NCBI GenBank assembly: GCA_019359325.1
Contig: JAHHHN010000011.1
Coordinates: forward strand, 62,001 to 126,000
Reading direction: 5' to 3'
DNA from: Mojavia pulchra JT2-VF2
GTDB taxonomy: Bacteria > Cyanobacteriota > Cyanobacteriia > Cyanobacteriales > Nostocaceae
DNA length: 64,000 bases
Position 1 is the stretch's first letter. Each line of letters starts with the position of its first letter. This document shows, one piece after another, positions 47,066 to 56,645 of the stretch. The notes under the pieces were generated by a model. The model saw only the letters and a list, made by a program, of their open reading frames with translations. It did not search any database and had not been told where the DNA came from. The position numbers and the translations under genes were made by a program.

Positions 47066-47998
47066 TTACTGGGAAATAGACAATACCCAATCTCGCAAAA
47101 GCGGATTCACTTGATCTGGTATTTCATCATGGGGACAATGACCAGCCTTGAGAAAATATTCTTTTAGTTGAGGGTAATATTGTTGAAACTTCTGCGATCG
47201 CTCTCTAGCTTTCATCCAAGGATCAGCTTCTCCCCACAATAGTAGTAAAGGGCAAGTTAATTGCTTCAGCAGTACATCAACTTTTTCACCTTGGGGAGTA
47301 TTAAACACTGAAACAAATACATCCAACGCACCTGCATCATAAGCAGGACGATAAATTTCCTCTATCAATTGGTCTGTAATTGCACTTTTATCTAGATAAA
47401 CTTTCTCTAGAGTTTGGCGAATTACCCAACGTTGTCGCACGTATTGAAATAATAAAAACTGGGCTAAAGGTTGTTGAAACATCCACTTAACGCTATCACC
47501 CAGTAACTTCTGCAATCCAGATTCTTGCTTGGGAGGCTGAATTTGGGTTTGCAAAGCTTCAGGTTCTGATGTAGGTTGCTCATTAAAGGGGCCTGCACTG
47601 TTAAGTAAGACTACACCAGCTGCACTATCGGGGCGTTGGGCTGCAACACACAACGAAGCATACCCACCAAGGGAGTTACCTACTAAGACTGCTTTTTGCC
47701 CGATGATTTCATTAATAAAATCGTAGAGTTGATCACGCCACAAGTCGCCGCCGTACTGCAATTTCGGTTTGGCTGAACGTCCGAATCCCAATAAATCGAT
47801 CGCAAATACTTGAAAATCTTGGCACAGTCCTGTGATATTCTTGCGCCAGTGGTCTGTAGAAGCACCAAACCCATGTACTAATAGTAAGGGTGGGCGTTGC
47901 GATTTCTCTCCTGCTCGTACATAGTAAACTTTGTGCCCTCGCCACTGCCAGTACTGGCCAGGAATGGGAGTTGTAGAGGGGGCTGTGGTTACCTGCAT
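47066..47998 (-). CDS. Alpha/beta fold hydrolase
   Basis: This 310-residue hydrolase has the nucleophile elbow VGNSLGGYASL, the oxyanion region LLVHGFGASTDHWRKN, the acid in LLLWGEADPWMK and the catalytic His in AGHCPHDEIP. It is of the haloalkane-dehalogenase/epoxide-hydrolase-like type with a cap around residues 140-210. The substrate is unknown. Close relatives are widespread in cyanobacteria and plants. It is divergent from aroE with an 80-bp spacer. Confidence 0.9.
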   Translation of the reverse strand: MQVTTAPSTTPIPGQYWQWRGHKVYYVRAGEKSQRPPLLLVHGFGASTDHWRKNITGLCQDFQVFAIDLLGFGRSAKPKLQYGGDLWRDQLYDFINEIIGQKAVLVGNSLGGYASLCVAAQRPDSAAGVVLLNSAGPFNEQPTSEPEALQTQIQPPKQESGLQKLLGDSVKWMFQQPLAQFLLFQYVRQRWVIRQTLEKVYLDKSAITDQLIEEIYRPAYDAGALDVFVSVFNTPQGEKVDVLLKQLTCPLLLLWGEADPWMKARERSQKFQQYYPQLKEYFLKAGHCPHDEIPDQVNPLLRDWVLSISQ

Positions 47999-48078
47999 AA
48001 TCTAAAGAAGTGTGAAGTAGCTTTTAATAATTGTAGGCTAGTACAGGAATGTAGGAAGACGCAGGGACACGGGGAGTT

Positions 48079-48960
48079 ATGACTAAAGAAATATCAATTA
48101 CAGGTAAAACTAAGCTTTTAGGAGTGATTGGGCATCCGGTGGAACATTCATTGTCGCCGGTAATGCACAATGCTGCGATCGCTCAGTTGGGATTAGATTA
48201 TGTTTATCTTCCATTTCCCATAGAACCACAAAATTTAGAAGTAGCGATCGCAGGTTTTGCTGCGGTAGGAGTTGTCGGCTTTAGTGTGACAATTCCTCAT
48301 AAACAGGCAATTATGCCCCTACTCTCAGAAATTACCCCTTTGGCTCAAGCTATAGGCGCAGTGAATACTGTCACCCGCAAGGATGATCAATGGGTGGGAA
48401 CAAACACAGATATAGAAGGATTCATCGCCCCACTGCAAACAACATATCAGCAAGATTGGAGTCAGAAGGTAGCAGTAATTTTAGGCAATGGTGGTGCAGC
48501 TAGGGCAGTTGTAGCAGGTTGTAGCCAGCTAGGTTTTGCTGAAATTCATGTCGTTGGGCGCAATGAGCAAAAGTTAAAAGAATTCCAAAATAGCTGGGGT
48601 ACACCCCTAGCTGAGAACTTGCAAGTGCATACATGGGAGAAACTAGCACAACTGATTCCCCAAGCTAACTTGCTAGTTAACACAACTCCTATTGGTATGT
48701 ATCCCAAGGTAGATGAATCTCCTTTAAGTGCAACGCAAATGGAGAATTTACCAACAGAAGCGATCGCCTATGATTTGATATATATACCTCAACCGACACA
48801 ATTTCTCCAACAAGCTCAAAAACAAGGTGCAATTGCGATCAATGGATTAGAAATGCTTGTCCAACAAGGAGTAGCAGCATTAAAAATCTGGTTACAACAA
48901 GAGAATGTACCTGTAGAAGTGATGCGCCAAGCACTGCGAAATCATTTAGGTTTAGGATGA
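48079..48960 (+). CDS. aroE: Shikimate dehydrogenase
   Basis: This NADPH-dependent enzyme reduces 3-dehydroshikimate to shikimate. The 293-residue protein shows GHPVEHSLSPVMHN (substrate serines), the catalytic Lys in TIPHKQAIMP, TNTDIEGF and the NADP motif VILGNGGAARAVV. The C terminus has NGLEMLVQQGVAALKIW. Length is normal. Its last nine bases overlap the end of the convergent sensor kinase gene. Confidence 0.97.
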   Translation: MTKEISITGKTKLLGVIGHPVEHSLSPVMHNAAIAQLGLDYVYLPFPIEPQNLEVAIAGFAAVGVVGFSVTIPHKQAIMPLLSEITPLAQAIGAVNTVTRKDDQWVGTNTDIEGFIAPLQTTYQQDWSQKVAVILGNGGAARAVVAGCSQLGFAEIHVVGRNEQKLKEFQNSWGTPLAENLQVHTWEKLAQLIPQANLLVNTTPIGMYPKVDESPLSATQMENLPTEAIAYDLIYIPQPTQFLQQAQKQGAIAINGLEMLVQQGVAALKIWLQQENVPVEVMRQALRNHLGLG

Positions 48961-50619
48961 ACGCTCCAACGACAAAGTTAATGGTAGCTGGACTGTGAAG
49001 CTTGTCCAGCCTTGAGCGCTAGTCACTGCGATCGTGCCTTGAATATATTTGACTAGCTTCTTCACCAATGCCAGCCCCAATCCTGCACCGCTAGGTTGCC
49101 ATGTACTACTAATCGGTATCTTTTTAATCAGGTTAGAAATAGGAGGTTGTTCTGTTGTATTCCTATTAGGAATTCGGTAAAACGGTTCAAAGATGCGAGA
49201 TTGTTCATTGCTAGGAATTTCTACCCCAGAATTGCTGATTGTAATTTGAAAGCTCGGAATTTGAGTATCTTGATTTATTATGCTAGTTGGGTTTTGGACG
49301 AGGTGGACAGTTACCGTAATCTGTTCTTGAGGAGGAGTGTATTTGCAAGCATTGTTGAGTAACTCCGACACAATTTGAGTCAGGATACTTAAGTCTGAAA
49401 TCAGAGGTGGTAAGTCTGGATGAATGTTAAGCTCTAAAATTTGTTGTTTAGCTTGAGCTAGTTCTTGAAAACCTTCAGCAATATGAGGTAGCCACAATTG
49501 AAGTTGAATCGAAGTCAATTCCAATGGATACATATCTGCATCAATGATTCGCATCTTCAGCAAATCATCGACCAGATTTAACTCTCGTTCGCACTCAGAA
49601 CGTAGAATACCCAGGTAGCAAGATACAGACTCAAGTTTAGAAGATGCTTCTAATTGTCCTATTTCCTGCTGATCAAGAATATTTTCTAGTAAAGAAATTG
49701 TCATTTTGATATTTGACAAGGGCGTTCGCATTTCATGAGAAGTGGCTGCCAATAGATCCACTTTCAACTGGTTCAGTAGTTGGAGTTCCGTTATTTGCAT
49801 TTCTAGTTTTCGGGTACGTTCAGCCGCGAGGTTGCGTTCTTCGGTTAACCTGCGTTGGGTGTCATCCCGAAAAACCATGACAGCGCCTGTAATCGCACCG
49901 TTGTTGTCTCTTAGGAGAGTAGCGCTATCAGCTACAGGTATCTTTGTTCCATCCTTGGCAATTAGTAGAATGCGATCGCTTAAATAAATAGTGGTTTCTT
50001 GTTGGAAGGCCCAGATGATGGGATTTTCTACTCTTAGCTGAGTTTGTTCATCAATGAGTTGAAAAACATCGTCTAACATTTGGTCTTTCGCTTCATCCAG
50101 TCGCCACCCTGTGAGTGCTTCCCCTGCCTGATTCAAGTACTTGACGCGTAACTGTGGATCTACCACAATCACCCCGTCCCCCATACCTCGAAGCACACTA
50201 CTCAAAAATTGCTCGCGTTCATAGCGATTGAGTGCTGTTTGAATAGCAACATACAGTTCTTGCTCCCTCACAGGTTTGAGAATGTAACCAAAAGGTAATG
50301 TCAGCGTTGCCCGCTCTACAGTACTTTTATCAGAGTGCCCTGTAACGTAGATAACGGGAATTTGTAAACGATTCCAGATGTGTTCTGCTGCTTGGATGCC
50401 GTCCATTTCGCCCCGCAGCCGAATATCCATTAAAATCAAGTTTGGGCGCAGTTTGTTTGCTTTCTCAATTGCTGCTTCTGCGGAATCTGCGATATCTACG
50501 ACCCTGTATCCTAAAGACTCTAAGCTTTCTTGTAAATTGATAGCCAGAATATACTCATCTTCAACAACAAGAACCCGAATCGTCTTTGTTGTCTGCGTGT
50601 TTGATGAGATATTGGTCAT
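48952..50619 (-). CDS. Hybrid response regulator/histidine kinase (REC-PAS-HisKA-HATPase)
   Basis: This 555-residue protein begins with a receiver domain (about residues 14-130). Its phospho-acceptor Asp is in LILMDIRLRGEMDG and the conserved Lys in ILKPVRE. A PAS domain follows (about 133-255), then the dimerisation helix with His in ATSHEMRTPLSN (about 296), and an ATPase domain with ELLNNACKYTP and GAGLGLALVKKL. There is no membrane segment. It starts 2 bp after the larger sensor kinase stop, so it probably receives a phosphate from that kinase via its own receiver and signals on. Confidence 0.95.
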   Translation of the reverse strand: MTNISSNTQTTKTIRVLVVEDEYILAINLQESLESLGYRVVDIADSAEAAIEKANKLRPNLILMDIRLRGEMDGIQAAEHIWNRLQIPVIYVTGHSDKSTVERATLTLPFGYILKPVREQELYVAIQTALNRYEREQFLSSVLRGMGDGVIVVDPQLRVKYLNQAGEALTGWRLDEAKDQMLDDVFQLIDEQTQLRVENPIIWAFQQETTIYLSDRILLIAKDGTKIPVADSATLLRDNNGAITGAVMVFRDDTQRRLTEERNLAAERTRKLEMQITELQLLNQLKVDLLAATSHEMRTPLSNIKMTISLLENILDQQEIGQLEASSKLESVSCYLGILRSECERELNLVDDLLKMRIIDADMYPLELTSIQLQLWLPHIAEGFQELAQAKQQILELNIHPDLPPLISDLSILTQIVSELLNNACKYTPPQEQITVTVHLVQNPTSIINQDTQIPSFQITISNSGVEIPSNEQSRIFEPFYRIPNRNTTEQPPISNLIKKIPISSTWQPSGAGLGLALVKKLVKYIQGTIAVTSAQGWTSFTVQLPLTLSLERSS

Positions 50620-50621
50620 GT

Positions 50622-53600
50622 TTATGCCCTATTTTTTGTAAAAGTAATTTTAAATTCTGTTCCCTGCTGGCATTTAATTTCAAGCGTTCCCCTTAGTTGC
50701 TTGACTAACCCCTGAACAAGGTTTATACCCAGTGTTTTAGCTTTCTTGCTATCAAAGTTTTCAGGAAGCCCAACACCATTATCTCGAATAATGAGTATCA
50801 AATTTTGGTTGTATTGTTGATATAATCTGACCTGAATTTCACCTTCACGATGAACAGGAAAAGCATATTTCAAAGCATTAGAAACTAGTTCGTTGATAAT
50901 CAAACCACAAGGAATGGCAGTTTCAATGTCTAACTTAGCATCATCAACTTGAATATTCAATCGAATATCGCTGGATCTGTCATTATAGGAATCGAATAAA
51001 TGAGTTGTTAAATCAGGAATGTATTGAGCGAAATTAATATCGGCAAGCTCTTCAGAACGGTATAGTTTTTCATGAACCAAAGCTATAGAAGCAATTCTGT
51101 TTTGACTATCGCGCAGGATTGCAATTGCTTGCGGCTCTTTTGTACGTCTGCACTGCATCTCCAGCAAACTGCTGACAATTCCTAAATTGTTCTTCACGCG
51201 ATGGTGGATTTCTTGAAGTAATACCTCCTTTTCTTTGAGAGATGCTTTAATTTGTTCGTCTGCTTGCTTGTGTTCGGTAATGTCTTGTTGAACGGCAACA
51301 AAAACGTTTCCAAATTCAGGATGCTCAAAAACAGATGTGGCGGCGCGACACCAAAAGGAAGTGCCATCTTTCTTCACATTATGGACTTCGTAACTTGCTT
51401 CACCGTGTTTCAGAATCGTAGCCATAATCGCCTCTGTCACCTGTTCAGAAGTACTGTATTCCTCTTCGTAGTTGAGAATTGATACATGCTGACCTGTGAG
51501 TTCACCATCTTCATAGCCAAACATTTGCTCAAATTTATGATTGGCGTAGACAATAATTTTATCAGCGGCTCGAATTAAGCAAATTCCCTCTGCTACATTG
51601 CGAGTGATGATTGCTTGCAACTCCAACATCTTTTCAGCACGTTTGCGTTCTGTAATTTCTACCACAACAATGCCCAGACCAATGGGTTGATCGGCTTCAG
51701 ACTCAATTGCAAAGTAAGAAGCTAGCCAAGTCCGGATCACACCAGGCAGTTTTGGAGTTTCTCCACTGATCTCAAAATCTAAAATTGGTTCACCCGTTGT
51801 CAGAACATACCGGAAGACCTGTTCCTGCTTTGGTGCTATATCAGGGACAATCTCCCACACTGTCTTGCCAATATGCATTGCTGCTGGAATGCCATTCATT
51901 TCCGCCAATGCCTCATTGATTAACGAGTAACGCAGTTGCTGGTCGAGGACGGTTATACCAACAGGTGCGCTAGTGATAAAGGCATCCAACAACTCTTGCT
52001 TGTGAGCTAGTTCCCGCTCTAGAATTTTACGCTCTGTAATGTCAATTGCTACTCCTCCAACTAATTTTTGTTCAGATAATCCAGGAATCGGAAATTTATA
52101 TACCAAGAACTCACCGAGGGTGCCGTCTGTTCGGGGAGCTACCTCAATCACCCCAAGAACCTGATTTGTCTCAGCAACTATTAGACTGTTACTCATAAAC
52201 TGTTGAGCAATCTCAAGCGGGTAGAGGTCAAAAATAGACTGTCCGATCGCCTGATTAGGTAATAATTCAAATGTCCGCAGGTAGCTTTGACTTAAGTAAA
52301 CTACACGCCCAGTTGCATCCGTAATCCAAGCTAGTGCTGGGCTGTTGTCCATAAATGCCTGAAAGCGAGCTTCACTTTCTTGCAAAGCTTCTTCTGTACG
52401 TTTGAGTTCAGTCATGTCCCGAATGCTAACTAATACACCTGAGATGGTTTGGTCTGCTTCGAGGTAAGGTGCATAGGTAATATTTAAAAATTGAGATTCT
52501 TTATCTGGATAGTTAAACCACATTTCATATTGAATCTTCTCTCCAGCCAAACACTTATTTAACCGGGGTTTAATGACGCTCTCAAACATCTCCTGCCCCA
52601 CAATTTCATCCAGACAATGCCCGACAATTTCTTCTTTAGGCTTGCCACACCAATTCTGATACGCTTGATTCACCACCTGATAAATATAATTGCGATTCAG
52701 CAGCGAAATAGCATCCGTCGTTGTAGCTACAATTCGCTCATATCGCCGTAGTGATTCTTCCGCCAGTTTTTGCTCGTTGATATCAATGATTACACCTAGC
52801 ATCCGTATTGGGTCGCCTGCTTCGTTGTAAATTCCGCGTCCTTTGCCAAGCAGCCAGTGAACCTTGCCACTTGGATGAATTACACGATGTTCGGCTTCAT
52901 AATTAGTATGTTGTTTCAGCGCCTTGAACAAAATCTGTTGAACTTGGTCAACATCTTCTGGATGAATAGAATCACGCCATAGCTCAAATGAGGGTGTTGC
53001 TGTTTTTGGCTCTAACCCTAGCAAGCGAAAGTGGTTGTCGTTCCAAATTACTTCTCCTGTTTGAAGATTCCAATCCCAGATACCAATGTTTGTAAACTCC
53101 AAGGTTAGCCGGAATTGCTCTTCACTTTTGGCTAAGGCTGATTCGGCTTGTTTGCGATCGCTAATATCCCGATGAGTACCAGCCATTCGTAAAGCTCTGC
53201 CATTGTCATCACGCATTACAACCTTGCCATAGTCTGCAATCCATTTCCATTCACCAGACTTGGTTCCCAGTCGATAGTCAAATTTGTAGGGTACTGAGTT
53301 GTCCTTGAGATGGGCTGCCAAAATTTTCTCAACCCAAGGTTTATCATCTGGATGAACTAATCGCTCCCAGGTACTCAAATTCTTTGGGAGTTCATCGCAG
53401 CTATATCCGAGCATTTCCAGAAAGCAGGGGCTATAATACACCTCTTGAGTTACGAGATTCCAGTCCCAAAAACCATCTCCAGAAGCTTCAAGAGCCAGTT
53501 GCAGACGTTCCTCACTTACTTGCAGGGCTATCTGTGCCTGTTGGCGTTCGGTGACATCCTGGGCAGTTCCATAAAGACGGATGACCTGTCCTTGTGCATT

Positions 53601-54752
53601 AAATTCTACATTTCCAATGGCCTCGAAATAGCGATAAGAGCCATCTGGCTGAGGTACACGTAGAATTAGCTTGTAGGACTCGCCAGTTGCGATCGCTCGT
53701 TCTACGGCTTGGTGGAGTTTTTGCCGATCCTCTGGGTGGTATAACTCAAGCAGTTCCTTATAGTTTGGCTCTAGTTGGGCTAAATTTCGATTGAAGAGGC
53801 TGAAAAGCTCTTTTGACCAGGTAAGTTTGCCAGTGGCAAGATTATGCTCCCAATTACCAAGGCGAGCGACTCGCTGAGATTCTTCTAGGAGGGCTTCACT
53901 TTTTCGTAGTGTTTCTTCAGTATGCTTGATTTCGGTTACATCCACCACCAATCCATCGCATACCACACGTCCATTCGGCAACTGACGTGGGGTGGAACGG
54001 AAATGTAACCATTTCAGCTGACAACTGGGTGTTTTGATTTGCAGTTGAATATCAAATACAGATAGATTCCTCACAGACTCTTCAACGCCTGCCTGAAAGC
54101 GGGCAGTATCCTCTGGGATAAACTGGCGATACAGCAAACTTGGATCTCTAAGAGCATCTTCAGCACTGACTTCCATCAGTCTTTCAATCCCTGCACTGAG
54201 GTAAGAGAAGCAATCGCTGCCATCCAGTTCGCGGATCGCCTGATAAACTGCGCCATTGGGCAGGTTATCCCCAATTCTCCGCAACATTGCTTCACGCTCA
54301 TACAAGGCGAGTTCTGCCCGTTTGCGATCGCTGATTTCACGCTCTAGTTCTCGGTTAGTTGCTTCCAGTTGTGTAGGACTGGGGAGGGCAAGTGCCTTTG
54401 GCACCAATGGTATCAGAGCAAAAGCTGTATACAGTGAAATTAATGCGGTGATGGCTTTAATAGAGCCACTTAGCCAATAGGTGGGATGCCAGAGTGTCCA
54501 AATTTCCATTAAGTGGGTGGTACCACAAGTAACGATAAATGTGGCAAACAGCAGAAACATCCAGTTAAATGGTAAGCTTTGGCGCTTGCGGACAAGATAA
54601 AGCAGCGTGATGGGAATTGAATAATAAGCAAGTGCAATTAAACAGTCGGATACAATATGTAGCCCTACTAACTCCGGTTTCCAGAGGTAGCAATGACCGT
54701 GGGGAATAAACTGTTTAGAAGTAAGGAAAGTTCTTAAAAGTTCCAGCATCAA
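50622..54752 (-). CDS. Ethylene-receptor-like multi-PAS histidine kinase
   Basis: This is a 1376-residue sensor kinase. The N-terminal 120 residues hold three membrane helices and match the plant ethylene receptor domain. Residues equivalent to the ETR1 ethylene/copper site are all present at a constant offset of 11: Asp36, Tyr43, Ile46, Pro47, Ile73, Cys76 and His80 (context TCGTTHLMEIW). Eight PAS/PAC domains follow (about 150-1150). The C-terminal HisKA_2/HWE-like part has the His in LQEIHHRVKNN and the ATPase ELVSNALKYAF and GVGLP. The second kinase gene follows 2 bp downstream. Ethylene or a similar small ligand is the likely input; PAS domains may add others. Confidence 0.92.
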   Translation of the reverse strand: MMLELLRTFLTSKQFIPHGHCYLWKPELVGLHIVSDCLIALAYYSIPITLLYLVRKRQSLPFNWMFLLFATFIVTCGTTHLMEIWTLWHPTYWLSGSIKAITALISLYTAFALIPLVPKALALPSPTQLEATNRELEREISDRKRAELALYEREAMLRRIGDNLPNGAVYQAIRELDGSDCFSYLSAGIERLMEVSAEDALRDPSLLYRQFIPEDTARFQAGVEESVRNLSVFDIQLQIKTPSCQLKWLHFRSTPRQLPNGRVVCDGLVVDVTEIKHTEETLRKSEALLEESQRVARLGNWEHNLATGKLTWSKELFSLFNRNLAQLEPNYKELLELYHPEDRQKLHQAVERAIATGESYKLILRVPQPDGSYRYFEAIGNVEFNAQGQVIRLYGTAQDVTERQQAQIALQVSEERLQLALEASGDGFWDWNLVTQEVYYSPCFLEMLGYSCDELPKNLSTWERLVHPDDKPWVEKILAAHLKDNSVPYKFDYRLGTKSGEWKWIADYGKVVMRDDNGRALRMAGTHRDISDRKQAESALAKSEEQFRLTLEFTNIGIWDWNLQTGEVIWNDNHFRLLGLEPKTATPSFELWRDSIHPEDVDQVQQILFKALKQHTNYEAEHRVIHPSGKVHWLLGKGRGIYNEAGDPIRMLGVIIDINEQKLAEESLRRYERIVATTTDAISLLNRNYIYQVVNQAYQNWCGKPKEEIVGHCLDEIVGQEMFESVIKPRLNKCLAGEKIQYEMWFNYPDKESQFLNITYAPYLEADQTISGVLVSIRDMTELKRTEEALQESEARFQAFMDNSPALAWITDATGRVVYLSQSYLRTFELLPNQAIGQSIFDLYPLEIAQQFMSNSLIVAETNQVLGVIEVAPRTDGTLGEFLVYKFPIPGLSEQKLVGGVAIDITERKILERELAHKQELLDAFITSAPVGITVLDQQLRYSLINEALAEMNGIPAAMHIGKTVWEIVPDIAPKQEQVFRYVLTTGEPILDFEISGETPKLPGVIRTWLASYFAIESEADQPIGLGIVVVEITERKRAEKMLELQAIITRNVAEGICLIRAADKIIVYANHKFEQMFGYEDGELTGQHVSILNYEEEYSTSEQVTEAIMATILKHGEASYEVHNVKKDGTSFWCRAATSVFEHPEFGNVFVAVQQDITEHKQADEQIKASLKEKEVLLQEIHHRVKNNLGIVSSLLEMQCRRTKEPQAIAILRDSQNRIASIALVHEKLYRSEELADINFAQYIPDLTTHLFDSYNDRSSDIRLNIQVDDAKLDIETAIPCGLIINELVSNALKYAFPVHREGEIQVRLYQQYNQNLILIIRDNGVGLPENFDSKKAKTLGINLVQGLVKQLRGTLEIKCQQGTEFKITFTKNRA

Positions 54753-54877
54753 GTGGTCTCAAACACCAGTTGCCTCAAATAATTAGTCGCTAATTCTACT
54801 ATTTTGACAAGCCGGGAGTCTGGAGCGATCGCAGATCATCTCAAAGCTTAGAAAAACTTCTCAATTTCTCTGTTCCC

Positions 54878-55486
54878 CTACTTCTGCGGCCAGCGCCAAT
54901 TGTAGCGATTCCATTCATAGATGCCTTGAATTTCATACTCACCGCCGTTATAGAAGCGAACAACGCAATTGGTGCATGAATCATTGCCATCCCTGATTTC
55001 ATCCACCTGAATCACAATGCAGGGGAACCATTCACGCTTACAGGGGCCATCATCTTGTACCCATTCCCATAGTGCATTGGAAATTTCAATGCGATCGCCT
55101 AGTCTCAGTTTCAGTGCATCCTCAAAATAAGCATATTTATCAAAATGATATGACTGAACACGATTTAACCACTGTAGACCATAGCGCTCCCGGATAAATT
55201 GTACTTCTCCAGAGTCATTCTCATGCAGCCAATCGTTGAGTAGTTGCACTTTCCAAGTGCGGTTGTATTGTTCCTGTGTCTTGACGAACTGTAAAAATGC
55301 TTCCAATTCTTCTGCGGTAAGATCGTCTAAGGGATTGGCAATATCTGACACCCCATTAGAATTTCCCTGAATTTGCTCGACCGCTTGCAGTAATATCTGT
55401 TTCTGCCTATCAGTGAGAGGACAGCTGGCTACATCACAACTTTTAAAGGCTGCTTGCAAAGCTGCTTCAATCTCATCTGGAGTCAT
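54878..55486 (-). CDS. Cyanobacterial protein of unknown function
   Basis: This 202-residue acidic soluble protein has an N-terminal helical part LTDRQKQILLQAVEQIQG, then LDDLTAEELEAFLQFVKTQEQ. The C-terminal half reads VRFYNGGEYEIQGIYEWNRYNW and contains several cysteines (DDGPCKREWFPCIV, DSCTNCVV) that might bind metal. I recognise no family. It lies 126 bp upstream of the sensor kinase gene's 5' end, on the same strand. Confidence 0.75.
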   Translation of the reverse strand: MTPDEIEAALQAAFKSCDVASCPLTDRQKQILLQAVEQIQGNSNGVSDIANPLDDLTAEELEAFLQFVKTQEQYNRTWKVQLLNDWLHENDSGEVQFIRERYGLQWLNRVQSYHFDKYAYFEDALKLRLGDRIEISNALWEWVQDDGPCKREWFPCIVIQVDEIRDGNDSCTNCVVRFYNGGEYEIQGIYEWNRYNWRWPQK

Positions 55487-55601
55487 AAGTTAATAGCAAC
55501 TAAGGGTTGATTTCCCTAATTATTGCAAAAGTTATATTAAAGTCTCTAATCTCTAAAGTAATGAAATTCAGGTAAGCTGAATTTAAAAACAGTTTTTAGA
55601 T

Positions 55602-56132
55602 ATGGAAAAGAACAGCAGCATAACATCTTTGTTGAATTTACTAGCTTTAGCTAGGACACAATCCTCTATACTGAAGCAAATAATTACAAATTTTCAGTAT
55701 TTATACTTAATAAACCTGAAAGTAATCTTTGTTGCCAGTTTTTTCGGGGTTCTATCTTGGATGTTTACTCCCTCTGCTATAGCGCTGACACAACTTAGAC
55801 TATTTGATATTTCTTATAAAGATTGTCCACCAGAACTAGCACAAGGAGCTGTGATAAGTAGTGGTTCTGGGGCTGCTAACTGTTTTATTGTCACAGGTAA
55901 AGCTGAAAATGCTACTTACAAAACTGTCTACGACGCAGACATTTTTGGCCGCATTTATGATGCTAACAACGACTCAGTGATGCAAAATCGTACCCGTTTA
56001 GGTTCGATTGCTGAAGTACCTCCAGGCATCAGTGATTTTGAATTGAGAATTTCTGTACCTGCAAATCAGCCTACTCCCTTGAAGCTGAAGCAGTTTAAAG
56101 CTGCTGGGTTTAGCGGTCAGGTACGTAAGTAA
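55602..56132 (+). CDS. Exported protein of unknown function
   Basis: This 176-residue protein has an internal hydrophobic segment KVIFVASFFGVLSWMFTPSAIALT (about residues 40-64) ending in an AIA-type cleavage site. The mature part has LFDISYKDCPPELAQGAVISSG and FELRISVPANQPTPLKLKQF, beta-rich and resembling small extracellular FxLYD-like domains. The Cys pair in DCPP and ANCF may form a disulfide. The function is unknown. An alternative shorter start inside the long N terminus is possible. Confidence 0.75.
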   Translation: MEKNSSITSLLNLLALARTQSSILKQIITNFQYLYLINLKVIFVASFFGVLSWMFTPSAIALTQLRLFDISYKDCPPELAQGAVISSGSGAANCFIVTGKAENATYKTVYDADIFGRIYDANNDSVMQNRTRLGSIAEVPPGISDFELRISVPANQPTPLKLKQFKAAGFSGQVRK

Positions 56133-56185
56133 GCCGTCCTTATGAGCTAATTAAACTATATTAGTGGTTTAGAAAAACGAGAAAC

Positions 56186-56218
56186 TGTAGAGACGTTTTC
56201 ATCTTTAACGTCTCTACA
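56186..56218. terminator. Hairpin repeat / terminator between convergent genes
   Basis: Perfect 12-bp arms TGTAGAGACGTT (56186-56197) and AACGTCTCTACA (56207-56218) enclose a 9-base loop. The TAGAGACGTT hairpin is a widespread repeat in Nostoc-type genomes. The position between converging gene ends fits a terminator role. Confidence 0.7.
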
Positions 56219-56240
56219 TCAGCCTGTATTTGAGTGTTAA

Positions 56241-56519
56241 CTAAAACCCCTGTACAAATGGCAGTCTAGTTAGATTTTGCAACAAGTCACCAGCTAAACT
56301 AAGTACAATGAAGGCTAAGATTGGAGAAAAATCCATACCTCCCAAAGGGGGGATGATTGAGCGGAAAAGATTCAGATACGGATCGGTTATCTGAGCTAAC
56401 GCGGCAAAGGGTTGACTATAAAAGTCGATATTCGGGAACCAGGTTAATAGCACGCGAATAATCAGCAAAACATTGTAAATCTGGATGAAAGTAACCAGTG
56501 TGGTAATCAGCAAATTCAT
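56241..56519 (-). CDS. YggT family membrane protein
   Basis: This 92-residue protein has two hydrophobic helices (FIQIYNVLLIIRVLLTWF and LAFIVLSLAGDLLQNL). Between them is the family signature ITDPYLNLFRSIIPPLGGMDFSP. Members occur in bacteria and plastids (YCF19/CCB3 relatives); several are linked to cytochrome b6f assembly or cell shape. Length is typical. It stands at the end of a minus-strand group with the YtxH-like gene and upp. Confidence 0.92.
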   Translation of the reverse strand: MNLLITTLVTFIQIYNVLLIIRVLLTWFPNIDFYSQPFAALAQITDPYLNLFRSIIPPLGGMDFSPILAFIVLSLAGDLLQNLTRLPFVQGF

Positions 56520-56645
56520 GGATGGTTTGGTTTCCTGCTAAGTGTCGAAAGAAGTCTTATCATAGATTTTAATTTAGTCTGTGTGATGGCGTCTGCTGCT
56601 GCGACACCTACCAAAGTTCGGTTATTTCGCCACTGGATAAGTGTT

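Noticed and set aside
50622-50990. Classical HisKA kinase in the ethylene-type sensor
   Set aside because: The His motif is EIHHRVKNN, typical of HisKA_2/HWE-like kinases, not SHE-x-RTP as in the neighbouring hybrid protein.
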